Shown one piece after another: positions 12,901 through 23,921 of a stretch of 64,000 nt of DNA. The notes beneath the pieces are model-generated. The model worked only from the letters and a program-made list of their open reading frames with translations, was not told where the DNA came from and searched no databases. Within the stretch, counting starts at the first letter, position 1. The number at the start of each line of letters is the position of its first letter. Source of the DNA: Monosiga brevicollis MX1 (lineage: Eukaryota > Opisthokonta > Choanoflagellata > Craspedida > Salpingoecidae). The stretch covers positions 82,780-146,779 of the forward strand of contig NW_001865073.1 in NCBI RefSeq assembly GCF_000002865.3, given 5' to 3'. The position numbers and the translations under genes are program-made.

Positions 12901-13174
12901 CATAGGCCGTCCAGTAGTACCGCGCCAGGCAAAATTCAGACGTCACGTCGGTGTAGCAAGTGGCCCCAAAGCCCGCCCACAGTCCTCCGGAGTCAGCCAG
13001 GCGGGTGCAAGTAAAGCATGGTTCATCCACGCCCTCCTGAGACCGCAGCTGACTCAAACGACAACCGACCGCCTGTCCATTCACTCCATCCAAACCAGCC
13101 AGCAACCAACCCCATCCCAGCAACACCACCCCCGCCACAAGTCCCCGGCACCCTGTGCCCCCCCTGCCCGTCAT
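9944..13174 (-). CDS. Receptor tyrosine kinase with LRR and LDL-A ectodomain
   Basis: Type I membrane protein of 855 residues in seven inferred exons: 13174-11637, 11500-11453, 11316-11103, 11005-10900, 10804-10695, 10597-10151 and 10048-9944. Signal peptide (about 1-34), Cys-rich N-terminal region, leucine-rich repeats with LETLDLSHNQ and FCNLSHNKLTLV, an LDL-A module near residues 290-320 (YCDGVEDCGDGWDEWRC), and a transmembrane helix near 480-503 followed by DRTRRQRR. The kinase has VAIKEM (catalytic Lys), VHRDVAARNVLV (tyrosine-kinase catalytic loop), LADFGHAR, an activation-loop YY, ARWQPPEVL, SDTWSYGVVLFEMWSLGQTPY and a terminal PSARPSWQEVL. The glycine loop HRGTFSVVKLG is atypical, but the catalytic residues are present, so activity is likely. 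Choanoflagellates have many such lineage-specific receptors; the ligand is unknown. The last intron acceptor is the weakest splice call. Confidence 0.9.
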
Positions 13175-13211
13175 GTTCTTGGAGAGAGAGCGAAAGAGTG
13201 TGAGAGAGAAA

Positions 13212-13242
<31 letters not shown>

Positions 13243-13285
13243 AAGAGAGAGAGAGAAATGAATTGGTAGAGAGAGAGAGAGAGAA

Positions 13286-13499
<214 letters not shown>

Positions 13500-13681
13500 C
13501 TGCGGACAATTGCACTTTTTTTTTGTGTATCAATTTTTTGCACACACATGCATGAACCAGGCCTCTCGTCATATACGCCTGGGGTAATGAGGCGGGGAGG
13601 GGGAATCTAACAAACACACGTATTTGTAGGAATGTGGGGTCTGAAGTTCAGCTGCTATGACAGAGCCTGGCCGCGGATGCG

Positions 13682-16600
13682 TTAGCGATACATGTAGAGG
13701 ATGGGTTCGGTGCTGAGACATATGCTGGCAAGGCATTTGCGACCCGAGGCCGTGGTGTCGTCCCAAAAGGTGTAGCTCATGGTGGTATCGACAGTCGACC
13801 AAAGAGCCAGGATCGACCCCGACGTTGTGGCAAACTCTTCGGCGATGCCATACTCACCAAAGTGCAAGCTGATCGCCGAGGTGGCGGCCGCCGGGCCCGC
13901 GCGCGGAATGCGTGTTCCGTATCGGACCGTGTGAAAGTCTGACACAGTCGCCGACGCGTCCGTTGTGTATAACCCCATCAGAAAGTTACTAAAGCCTGTC
14001 GAATCCGACTCGCGGCGCGAGTAGACCGTGTACACGTCGGGAACCGTGGCAAACTTGAACAAAGCCTGCCGAAACGCAGTGCCACGAGGAATACTGCCAG
14101 ACATGTCCGACCTCGTTTCCACGGGCTCGGCTGGGAATTGTCCCGACGTAATAGGCTTGAAGGAAGGCGTGACCTTGGTCGCAAAAAGAGTCCTGCCAAT
14201 CGCCAAGAAAGCGCAACGAAACAGCCAAGCAACCCACCGACCAGGGCAATACAAAGTCATTTAACATCGATGTAAATTCACACAAAAGCAGGGATGGAGG
14301 TGAATGCAGTCATATGTGGGCAGGTCAACAAGCACTGCTAATCAATCAGTCGACGCTTTGCAAAGGACGTACCACCCTCCGCCTTCCGTTGTCATGTCGC
14401 AGTAGGCCATCATGCCCACGCCCTGGCGCGAAATCATGTAAATGCCATCGGCGCGTGTGTCTGTCTCCTGTAAAATGTCCAGGCAACTGCCGTACGAGGG
14501 AAAGGTGGGCCATTGGTCGGCCTGCAACACTTTTCGGGCATCGAGGCGCGTGCGATACATCATCCACACGGGCTCATGCTCAAGGCAAATGCCTGCAATG
14601 CATTTGGTCCCAAGGGCAGCATCCGAGTCGGTTGAGATGTAATTGTTGGAGCCGTCTCGGCCCGACCACAGATCGATCCACCGATCCGTTCCCGAGTGCT
14701 CCTCGGAAATGCCGTTGGCGCGGTACAGATGTAAGTGAACCACAGTTTCCAGCTCATTTACAGAGGCCGGGTAGCGTGTGCCCTGACTGAAGCGGTAAAA
14801 GCCATCGTTGTACACGTAGCGATTGAAATCCTCGCCGTAGAGGAAACTGTCAAAGTCGGTCAGGTTTGTTCGTCGATAAACGACAAACGAATCATTGATG
14901 CCGGGGAAGCGGAATAAAATCTACGGGCGAGGTCAGCATTTCCCGTGAGTAATCACCATCTCAAGATGTCAAGGCGCGACCATTTGACTCAAACTCGCAC
15001 TTCATTGTACATGCTAGAATCGGGAATCGAGCCGGCCATGTCTCCATACGGTGAGTTGAGGCTAGACAGGTCATTTGTTCCCGAGGTGAATAAGAAGGAT
15101 GGCGTGACTTTTGTAGCAAACAACGTCCAGCCTCCACCTATGCAGCAGGCATGAGGTCATTGACTGAAACAGGGAGAGTCAGTTTGAATCCAAGGAGGGC
15201 ATGCTCGCAGCTCGCACCTTCCAAGGTCATGTCACAGTAAGCGTTTTGGATGGTCAACCCATTGGGGCTGATCGGATAAATGCCAGATGTGGTCACACGC
15301 TCGGCTAGACGAACGGCGGAACACGAATGCCAGATGTTGTTGACAGGCTCGCCGATGTTGGCGCCAGACTGGTCACGATAGGCAACCAGGATGACGCCGT
15401 CCTTGCGGCACACACCTATCACCGAGCGCGTGCACAGAAGCACCGGAATCAATTCTGTGAATCCTCATGGGGACTGCGGAGAAAATATGTAAGGATCGAT
15501 CATGGGCTGCGCAAGACGAACCAGCAATGCATTTTGTGTTGGCAGCACTGGCTTCATCCACAGACACGGCTCGTGTGCCGGTTCCGGTTGTTACAGCCAT
15601 GTTTACCCAGCGATAATCACCGCTTTCAGCCTCAGCCAAGCCGCCAGCCGCTGCCAGCATGGCACCAGAAGCCGCGACATTGCCCGTGGTTGGCGAGCGG
15701 ACATTCGAGACCACCCGATGCCAGTTGCCGTTGGCTCCACCCGACACGGTGAGGGTAGTGCCGCGAAAGAAGCTGTCGAGATTGCTATCCCGTTGCGTGC
15801 GAGTATAAATGACGTAATCGGGGCTGTCAGCAAATTTGAAAAGAATTTCGAGCACCTGGGCTTGGGCTGGAATATGACCTGCACTGTCATCGTTGATGGC
15901 GGAAGCAAGCTGAAGACCACTCATGAAGCTGCTGAAGGCAGGAAAGGATGGCGTCTTCTTTGTCGCAAACACCGTCCTAGAACATGATGGTGGTCAACGA
16001 AAACGCCTTTGGTGAGCGGCAGGATTGGGAGAAGAAGAAAAAAAAGGGTCAACGAGCACGAACAAATAACGAACCAGCCTCCACCAGCGGTGGTCATGTC
16101 GCAAGATACGGTTCGAATCTGATTTTCAATCTCAATGGCGTAGAGGCCATCTGCGGCGACGGCGGTTGGTGCAAAGTTGGAAATCTGCTGGCAAGAGGAC
16201 CAATGGCGACGCGGCCAGGCAGACTGGACGGCGGCAGCGGGCGCCTCGCGGACCATGTACCATACGGGCTCTGTGAGGTAGCAATAGCCGGCAATGCATT
16301 TGCTGCCCAGTGCTTCGGGGTCATCCGAAAAAAGCCAATCACTCTTGTCATAGGCAGACTTGACGTGCCACAGGTCAAGCCAGAGGTTGGAGCCGTTGTG
16401 CCACTCGGAGATGCCCAAGTAGGTTGAGTAATGCAGGCGTTGCACAAGGGCGGTACCGGTCTCAGGGTAGCGTGTGCCGTTGACAACACGAAAGAAGCCA
16501 CCCGTGTCGCGTGCCTCTGAGCTTTGTTGCGCACCTTGCAGGAGCGTGTCGAGTGCGGGCTGCGCCCCACGGTTATACACGGTGTATGTGTTGGCCAGCT

Positions 16601-17812
16601 GGCTGGACTTGAAGCGAAACAGGACTTGCGTCCAAGGGAGATCACGCGGAATCTCTCCTGCAGCGTCAGCATCAAGGCTGATTTGACGCGCTTGAGCAGC
16701 ACCAAGCGCGTCAAAGTTGCTGGTCACCTTGGTGGCCATCCACTCCCAGCCACCCCCTATGCCAACGGGTACACGGCAGCTTGTGTGAGGCCGACAAGGC
16801 AAGCCAAGCATACCAGGCGGTCCCAAGCTGGCAAGGTACCAAAACAGGCAAAAGCAAAAGGAGAATGCGGGGGAGGAAGCACACCTTCAGTGGTCATGTC
16901 GCAGTAGACTCGTCGGGACACCTCATTGCGGACGACGGTATAGTAGCCGTCGGGGGCGTGGGGAAGAGCATCTTTGATGGCACGGCACGAAGGGTACAGA
17001 CCTTCATCGCTGCTAACAGCAGTCCAAGCCTCACCAACGCAGACGACGACGTGGCCTGTGGCTGCGAGGGCCAGCTGGCCAGCGTTGGCCGCAGTGCACG
17101 CTTCCACCGGGGCATCGAGATAGACGGGATGCCGACTCTGACCGTACTCACTCAGGGCTTGAGTAATCTTTGTCTCGATAGTACTCTCGTTGACGAGCTG
17201 CGCCAACTGATCTTGGATCAAGTCAAACTTGACCTCGAGTTCCGTGGCGGGAGTGTAATTTGCAAGCTGTGAAGCAACGGAGGCTTGGACGATCGGTGCT
17301 GTGCTCGTCCAAAAGTCATCGAGGGCAGCGGAGATGGCATCATCCACGTTGGCAGGAGTGGCATACCCCGCGAGTTGCTCGCTGACCAGAGCCTGGGTGG
17401 CAGTCCAACTGGCGTTCAGGGCCGCCTCAAGGGTAGCATTCAGAAGGGTGGTGGGGGTATACGCGGCCAGCGCGTCGTTGAGGCCATCAACGGTGGCGTA
17501 GGGTGCTAGCGAGGTGTTGATGGCAGCTTGCACCTGGGCCGATGTGAGGGCATCACCAACGTTGGGGGCCGGCTCGTTTTGTAGCGCGCTGATGTTGGCG
17601 ATGGCCTCGGCCAGGGTCTGGTGATCAGTCACGAGAGAGAAGGCGGCTCCATCGTCATCAGTCACATGCACGTCACGCGCGGTCAAAACCAAGCGTCCAT
17701 CTTGTGCGTCGATTGTTGGCACCGCAGAGTCCGAGGCAGTTGTCGGCCATACCAAAATCATCACCAACACACCCAGCAAAAGCCATCTCTGCCCCAATCG
17801 AGTGAGCGCCAT
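13682..17812 (-). CDS. Secreted stalk protein with four fibrinogen-like units
   Basis: Predicted secreted protein of 1,152 residues in seven exons: 17812-16885, 16756-16075, 15976-15522, 15415-15218, 15137-15001, 14920-14373 and 14192-13682. A signal peptide (about 1-27) is followed by an Ala/Thr-rich stalk with spaced units such as LAPYATVDGLNDALAAYTP and LAGYATPANVDDAIS, resembling fibrous trimeric stalks. Then come four related units. Each begins with a Cys, has DGxYxI, then YCDMTTEGGGW as in the N-terminal part of fibrinogen C-terminal domains, then (F)ATKVTPSF, LFRF, YTVY and KCIAG-C-EPVWYMxR. The third unit has KCIAGVCRKDGVILVAYR. Introns fall repeatedly at the same GGGW codon, so the units arose by exon-level duplication. 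No transmembrane helix is seen beyond the signal. Ligand binding or matrix function is a guess. Confidence 0.82.
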
Positions 17813-18438
17813 CTTGAGCTGGCGCGCGGCACGAGACCGCAGTGAGGTGCAACAAAGCAGTCTTTGAGAGATCCGGTCAAAGAGTTGCAGAAATCAAGTC
17901 CCTAGCAAGTGGAACAGCGCAGCAGAGCCCCAGCAAGAGGAGCAGAGCCCCAGCAAGAGGCGCAGAGCCCCAGCAAGAGGAGCAGAGCCCCGGAGAGCTT
18001 CAGCAAGAGGAGCAGCAGAGAGATCATTAAAAAGTGAAGGCGATGAGTGTGTGTGTGTGTGTGTGTGTGAAAAAGATGACAAATCGAAACGCCCACAACA
18101 ACATGCGAAATGCTGACATATTCGTTATCATAGATGCTGACATATTCTGACTTTTTGCTGGTCATGTTGTGTTGTGTTGTGTGTTGGAGTCGTTTCTGTG
18201 TGTGTGTGCGTGTGTGTGTGTACATGTACGTGTGGGCAGTAATAATTTACGGCGTGCTGGCGGCGGCGGCGGGGGAGGAGGAGGCGAGGCGAGGTGGTTG
18301 AGTGGTTGGTAGTTTGAGTCTCAGGTGTGCGCGATTGGAGATTGTGTGTCTTGTCTTGGTGATCTCTTTGGTCGTTGCGATCAAGCTCAACTTTGATGCG
18401 TGAATGTGGGGCACCTAGGGTGTGCTTTGGCCGCGACC
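17813..18438. promoter_or_regulatory. Divergent intergenic region
   Basis: 626 bp between divergent start codons of the fibrinogen-like gene (-) and the DUF1295 gene (+). It contains a 20-bp minisatellite, GT runs near 18046-18070 and 18196-18220, and a GGC-rich stretch near 18255-18295. It probably holds both promoters. Confidence 0.4.
17921..18010. repeat. 20-bp minisatellite, about 4.5 copies
   Basis: Tandem copies of agcagagccccagcaagagg; the fourth copy carries a 10-bp insertion. It lies about 110 bp upstream of the fibrinogen-like gene start. Confidence 0.93.
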
Positions 18439-19767
18439 ATGACGGGGGCCGAGGGCGGGGCGGGCTCGGCACCCGTGTCCAGCTACGCGAGCTCGATGGG
18501 GCGCATTGTCTTGGCATACTTGTCCGCCATTGGTGCGGCGGCGGCTGTGGTGGTTGGAATAAACAACGGGCATCCCGCCAACGACGATGTGTCCGTTTTG
18601 GGGCGCGGTTTGCTGGCCTTTGCCGTCTCGACCTTTGTCATCTTCCTCTGGTCCGTGACCCACGGGAATACGTCCTTTTTTGACGCCTACTGGTCGGTCG
18701 CCCCACCGCTGGTTGCCACCTACTGGGCCATCCAGGGTGCCATTGATGGACGTCAGCCCGATGCCGTCCGTCTCGGTTTGTTCTTTGTGCCCATGATTGT
18801 CTGGGCCATCCGCCTCACCGTCAATTGGGCCTGGGGCTTTCCGGGCCTTCACCATGAGGACTGGCGCTACGTCGACATGAAGCGCCAAATGCAAGGAACC
18901 CTTGAATCTCCCCCCCGCTGGCGGCAGATCTTTTACTGGATTTGCGGTTCCCTGCTTGCCCTTCATACCTTTCCTGCCGTTGAAATTGCCCTGGGCACCA
19001 TCCCAGGTTTGTTCATGTACTTCTCACACGTGGCGAGCCGGGTTGCCGAATCGCTTTGGCCGACACCTTCTTCGCGTGGCTCATGGCACTGGTGCGGGCT
19101 GTTTGCTCTGCCCCGCAGCGTATTTGGCGGTGTATCAAGGCGAAGAAGACTGGACAGCGGCAGACATTACAGGCTCAATTGTCGCTCTTGGTGCCGTTTT
19201 CATCGAGGCTTTGGCAGATCGGCAAATGGCGCAATGGCGTCGTGCCAATCCCAATTCCAAGGTTAGAGGCCCCTCTGAACGTGGCAACTGACCCGATGTT
19301 GCCTCTACGTCACACGCTCCCCTGAACGCCTGGCTCACAAACAATCGACAATCAAAACGGACATAGGACACGTGCAACATTGGGCTATGGCACTACTCTC
19401 GTCACCCCAACTGTACGAGCTGTAACCCCTTGTGCTTTGCTCCTCGCGCTTTCAATTTGTCATTGGCTGTGTGGTTCATCCCGATGGGCTCATGTTTGTT
19501 GCAGACTTTGGCGAGGCCTTGTTTTGGTGGGGTCTGTTCCTCATGGGCATCACGGCCGACGATGCCAGCCGATACTGGTGGACGGCCGCTGGCGCGTTGG
19601 CCATCACATTGATGCTATTCTTTGCATCCATCCCCATGATGGAGCAGCGACAGTTGGCACGCCGGCCCCAGACCTACCGCGCCTACATGCGCGTCACCCC
19701 CTCGCGCCTAGTCCCTTGGTTCCCACGCTCTGCAGAAGAAGCCCGACCCCTCAATGATCGCGAATAA
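18439..19767 (+). CDS. DUF1295 / steroid 5-alpha-reductase-like membrane protein
   Basis: Multi-pass membrane protein of 339 residues in four exons: 18439-19006, 19119-19261, 19367-19412 and 19505-19767. Several hydrophobic segments are seen (for example ILAYLSAIGAAAAVVVGI, LLAFAVSTFVIFLWSV and LALTFF-like stretches). The family signature GLWHYSRHPNYFGE spans the 46-nt third exon and is completed across the junction, which supports the splice model; it is followed by ALFWWGLFLMG. The N-terminal half has the usual RLTVNWAWGF and ADRQMAQWR motifs. DUF1295 proteins are related to steroid reductases and isoprenylcysteine methyltransferases and are thought to use NADPH; the substrate here cannot be told. 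The ATG at 18439 was chosen over an upstream in-frame GTG. Confidence 0.86.
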
Positions 19768-19896
19768 CCCAGAACGATGAGTAGACAAGACCAAATGGTC
19801 AACCCCAACCATGTCCCTGCCAAATTGACCTCGGTGCCTAGCGCGCCTCCCTCAACAAGCCCCTTCTCACACATCAGTCCAATATTGGCCCAATAG

Positions 19897-19960
<64 letters not shown>

Positions 19961-20272
19961 TGCTTGTAACTCCTTTTGTGACTTTTGTGGTGTGTGTGAC
20001 TACATGTACTTCTCTGTGTGTGACTTCTTGTGTGTGTGTGTGTGTGCTTTACACTCGCTCTCTCTCTCTCTGTCTCTCACTCTCGCTCTCTCGCTCTCTC
20101 TCACCATCGCCACGGCACAGAAAAAAAAAAAAAAACAGGAGGGAAAAAGGAGATCAGTGAGCTCAGATCAGTCAAGAGTGTGTCGTCGAAGAGAGGGTGG
20201 TGTTTGAGATCAGCCAGCTGCTGGATTGCTGGGCAAAGCATGGTTGAATTCGGTGCGGCGTGAACGGCGGTC
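19768..20272. other. Intergenic spacer with GT and CT microsatellites
   Basis: About 500 bp between two plus-strand genes. It has a long GT run, GT/CT-rich sequence to about 20105 and an A run near 20120-20135. No gene was recognised. Confidence 0.5.
19898..19954. repeat. (GT)n microsatellite
   Basis: About 57 bp of uninterrupted GT. Confidence 0.96.
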
Positions 20273-21360
20273 ATGAACACGACAGATTTCGACGAGCTGC
20301 GCTCGTTTGCCATGGAGGCTTATCGGCTGAGCCCCTATCTCGCGTACCGTCCAATCTTGTTGCCGGGCGGAGAGTTGGACCGGGCGGTTGATGCATTTAT
20401 CGAGCAAGAGGCCGACGAATTTTGCTGGTCGCCCTGCCAAACGCCCGACTTTCTGGCCCAGCTTGTCCGGGCTGGCTTCTTGAGCATCACTACCCCACTC
20501 GCGCCGCGCCCCTCAGAGAAGCACCTGCTGCTCCCAAAGCTTCACTTTGAGCGGTGCGTCATCGAGCCCGTCCAGGCGGTCAAGATCTCTCGATCCCATC
20601 GCAAGCAGGCCAAGCACTACCGATTTACCGTCAATCGCAGCTTTGACGAGGTGGCTGAAGCTTGCGTCCGCCAGCACGGCTACAACTGGCTCGGCTACGT
20701 GCGTTCCACCCTAGCAGAGCTGCACGCGCAACCCCGACGGGGCGTGTCTTGCATTAGCATTGAGATCTGGAATCAGGATGATCAACTTGTGGCCGGCGAG
20801 CTGGGTACCATTGTGGGTGCCATGTACACCAGGTGAGTTGTCGTGCAATGCGCGTCGCGTCTTTTCAGTATTGCAATGTCCGGCCATCCTCAACTCTTTG
20901 CCCCTCCGCTCTGGTGCTATTGGTTGTCAGTATGACAGGCTTTTCAGAAGAGTCGGGCGCCGGCAGCGTGCAGCTGGTGGCCCTTGGTGCCTACCTCTAT
21001 CTGCAGGGCTTCCGCGTTTGGGATCTTGGTGTGTTTCATGCCTCTCGTGGCCTGTCAACCTCGAGCTCAGCTCTGTCATGTTTTGCTTCTCTTTGCTCAT
21101 TTGGTTTTTGTGGCATAGGCATGGGCATGCCTTATAAAATGCAGTTTGGTGCTCGTGAGCTGCCACGGGCCGAGTTTGTACAGCTGGTTCGCCGGTGGCG
21201 TGATCAGCCCGTGGATTTTGACCAGCGGTGTGATCGCAATGCCCGTGAGCTCGTGGATGAGATGCGTGCGCGGCTTGTTGAAGCAGCGCAGTCGGCGCCC
21301 AAGGCAGCCGAGGCTCATGCCGACGCCCAAGCACCCCCGCCTACCATGGCCTCTTCATAA
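20273..21360 (+). CDS. Leucyl/phenylalanyl-tRNA-protein transferase homologue (Aat family)
   Basis: Bacterial Aat moves Leu or Phe from tRNA to proteins with N-terminal Lys/Arg, making N-degrons for ClpS/ClpAP. Three exons are inferred, 20273-20832, 20931-21028 and 21119-21360, giving 299 residues. Family features in order: FCWSPCQTPDFLAQLVRAGF, KLHFERCVIEP, VKISRSHRKQAKHYRFTVN, SFDEVAEACVRQHGYNWLGY, ISIEIWNQDDQLVAGELGTIVG, the catalytic-core region SMTGFSEESGAGSVQLVALG, then GMPYKMQFGARELPRAEFVQLVR in place of bacterial HxxSLGAREIPRxxFL. Introns show it is a true nuclear gene. The usual bacterial metal/catalytic residues are only partly matched, so the substrate may differ. No clear targeting peptide is seen. 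An old transfer from bacteria or organelle is likely. Confidence 0.85.
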
Positions 21361-21860
21361 TGTACCTAGACCAACACCTTTCTTTTTGTTATTGCTTTGT
21401 GGTTTTGCAGTTTTTCCTATCACATCTGGATGAGATGGCATCAATTCACACAAGCAGAGGCGCTGAAGATCCCCCAATGCCGTCGCCAAGCGGGCTCACC
21501 AGCCCGAAAGTAGCGGGCGCACCGGCCTGAAAGAGACGGGCTATCTGGATGAACAGGCCTTCTGAAGCATGGCGCATGGGAGCACATGCCCCATTTTTGA
21601 TGCAAAGAGAGCAACAGAAGCAAAGGAGAAACACACGCAATGCGCACAGTCCACGTGCTACAAATTCCTTGTTCGGCACCTGACCCTTTACAACCGGGCG
21701 CAGCCCAGTCACTATATGGCCAGCAAAGCAATCCAAGTAGAAAGAGAAAATCAAAAACACTCAAAATCTCTTGTCGACATGTCCAGCGCCTTCTCCACGA
21801 GGAGTGAGGCGCGATGAGGGAAAAAAAAAAAAAAGAACGGTGGCTGTTGGAGCCAACCAA
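21361..21860. other. Convergent intergenic spacer
   Basis: 500 bp between converging 3' ends of the transferase (+) and the C9orf85-like gene (-). An A run lies at about 21820-21834. Nothing else was recognised. Confidence 0.45.
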
Positions 21861-23145
21861 TCAAGGCTGTTCGTCTTCATCCACTGTGGACCAGTCTTCA
21901 TCTTCGTCGTCGTCCCCGGCCTGGGCTTTACCAGCAGCCTTGGAGTGAGGCTGTGGACCATCGACATCCGTGTCTGTATCTGACGCTGCTGCTGCTCGCT
22001 GGCCCGGGCGTTGCTTCTTACGAAACACCTTGTTCCCTTGCCGTGCTGTCGCTCCTGCTTTGGGGATTGTAGTAGAGGTCACCGCAAGGCCTCCCTCTGA
22101 TGATTCGACACCAAACTCCGAATCGACTTCGCCCTCCTCGTCATCCTCGTTATCCACGTCGCTATCCACTTCAGCCAGGTCACCAAAGCCATCATCGCGA
22201 GACTCGGCTGAGGTCATCCGGGCAGAAAGGATGCAACAATACAAAGAAGAAGGTCAATGTGAATTTGCAGGAGAGCAGTAGGCAAGATGAGACCATGGCA
22301 AGGACCTCGTTAAAGAGGGGTTGGGGTTGGTGGTTGGGGGTTGAACGTACTGGCATCTTCGTCATCATCCGAGTTTTCGTCCTCGTCCTCTCCGTCCCCG
22401 CGACGAGCCTTGCGTTCTTTTTCAATGGCACGTAGTGCACGGCCTGTTGGGTGAAACAAAGAACCGCCAGGCAGGGCAGCAGGTGCAGCATCAGATTGGC
22501 AGGCACGCTAGGGCTAGGCCTAGGGCGACACGCGCATCACACGCATAACACGCATCACACCCATCACGTACGTCGGTCACGCTCTCGCATGTTCTGGGAA
22601 TAATGTCTTCGGCTTCCTTGTTGCACTTGGCACAAACGTTGTTGGCTTCGGCACACTCCTTGCACACAATGTGGTACGCCATGGTGACACGCTTCTGCTG
22701 GCAACGCACGCTGTGACCCGGCCCACCAAGACGATGGTGAGGCTCGGACAATACGACTGGAGCGCACAAGGTCTTCCTCGACAAGGCTGGAAGCATGGAT
22801 ACGACGTGGCAATTCATGACTGCGAGGGAGCGACAGGAAGCAAAACACACCAGCTGCCGGGCTTTGTGCGGGGCTTGTATTTGTCAAACTTCTTGCGCCA
22901 GTCCAGAATTTCAGCACAACGCGGGCACACGTTGGTGCTGTTTTGCTGGCGGATGGACTTCATCTGCTTGGACTCGCCATACTTGCTGCGGGTCGGGTTG
23001 GGTATGCAGGGCACGGTGAGCTTTGCAAACCAGCCAGGCGTACGAATCCATGTGCATGGACGAGCGCGTCTCACTTGGCTTTATACACCACGGTGTTTTG
23101 ATGTTTCTGCCCGCGCTTGGCGGTGTTACCGCGACGGCCGCCCAT
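21861..23145 (-). CDS. C9orf85-like (DUF2039) zinc-binding protein
   Basis: Homologue of the small conserved human C9orf85, whose function is unknown. Five exons are inferred: 23145-23075, 22985-22851, 22710-22568, 22443-22351 and 22207-21861, giving 262 residues. The start MGGRRGNTAKRGQKHQNTV matches the family N-terminus (GQKHQNT). Next come VCPRCAEILDWRKKFDKYKP, KPGSCVRCQQKRV, AYHIVCKECAEANNVCAKCN: four CxxC pairs likely to bind zinc. The C-terminal half is longer than usual and strongly acidic (SDVDNEDDEEGEVDSEFG and DDDEDEDWSTVDEDEQ). The third donor was set at GTAC|GTGATG because it is the choice that joins the zinc region in frame to the basic/acidic exon. Confidence 0.86.
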
Positions 23146-23322
23146 GACGCTGACGCAGGTCACACACAAACTAAGCTCCAGCATCAAGTCAAAGTGAGAA
23201 CCAGCACACTCCAACAGGGAAATAAAGGCTCATGCTGGCATCCCACAGCCCCGTTGAAGACTGTCATCACCAGCGCATCACCCCCTCACAGGCCACATGC
23301 AGATGCACACCCGCCCGGCTGC

Positions 23323-23325
<3 letters not shown>

Positions 23326-23366
<41 letters not shown>
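23326..23366. repeat. (CA)n microsatellite
   Basis: About 41 bp of uninterrupted CA, followed closely by a CT run. Confidence 0.95.
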
Positions 23367-23369
<3 letters not shown>

Positions 23370-23631
23370 CTCGTTCATTTCTCTCTCTCTCTCTCTCTCT
23401 CTCGTTTGACGGCGCAGCGCGCACGCGGTCTTGCGCATTTGACTTTGTTTGTCTTACGTTTCGGTTCTCTCTCTCTCTCTGCAATGAAAATTGCTGAAGA
23501 AGAAAAAAGACTGAGAGAGGGGGTGTGAGAGAGAGGGTGTGTGTGTCTGTCGCAGTGTGTGGTGAGAGAAAGAGAGAGCGCAGTTTGAGAAAGAGAAAGA
23601 GAAATGACAAGCACAACTACCACATGTAACG

Positions 23632-23684
<53 letters not shown>

Positions 23685-23713
23685 TATGAATTGGTTTGAG
23701 AAGAGAGAAGTAA

Positions 23714-23742
23714 AGAGCAAAGACACAAAGGAAAAGCACAAC

Positions 23743-23744
<2 letters not shown>
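23714..23744. repeat. Dispersed repeat copy 2, GA-microsatellite associated
   Basis: Matches 13286-13316 at 30 of 31 positions, again next to GA runs and with atgaattggt on its 5' side (near 23686). Partial related pieces occur near 23599-23622 and 23779-23789. Confidence 0.75.

Positions 23745-23779
<35 letters not shown>
23745..23779. repeat. (GA)n microsatellite
   Basis: About 35 bp of GA directly 3' of dispersed repeat copy 2. Confidence 0.93.
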
Positions 23780-23782
<3 letters not shown>

Positions 23783-23921
23783 ATTGGTTTGGTCGGTTTG
23801 AGAAAGAGAGTTCAAAACAACTGTATAATAAACTATACACCTCGGATGTCAAGCGTCTTTGTTTGTGTTTTATTTTCTTTTTTTTTCCCAGACGCACACG
23901 AACTGACCGATCACGATCAGT

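Larger units (their letters stand above)
23146..23921. promoter_or_regulatory. Divergent intergenic region rich in simple repeats
   Basis: 776 bp between the C9orf85-like (-) and pectate-lyase-fold (+) starts. It holds CA (23326-23366), CT (23377-23403) and GA repeats, a dispersed repeat copy, and TATA-like sequence tataataaactata near 23823, about 100 bp upstream of the plus-strand start. Confidence 0.45.

Noticed and set aside
22568-22620. Alternative reading NMRERDR joined to RALRAIEKER in the C9orf85-like gene
   Set aside because: It is out of frame with the conserved zinc cysteines of the same exon, and there is no room for another intron. A donor 4 nt further on (GTAC|GTGATG) restores the frame.
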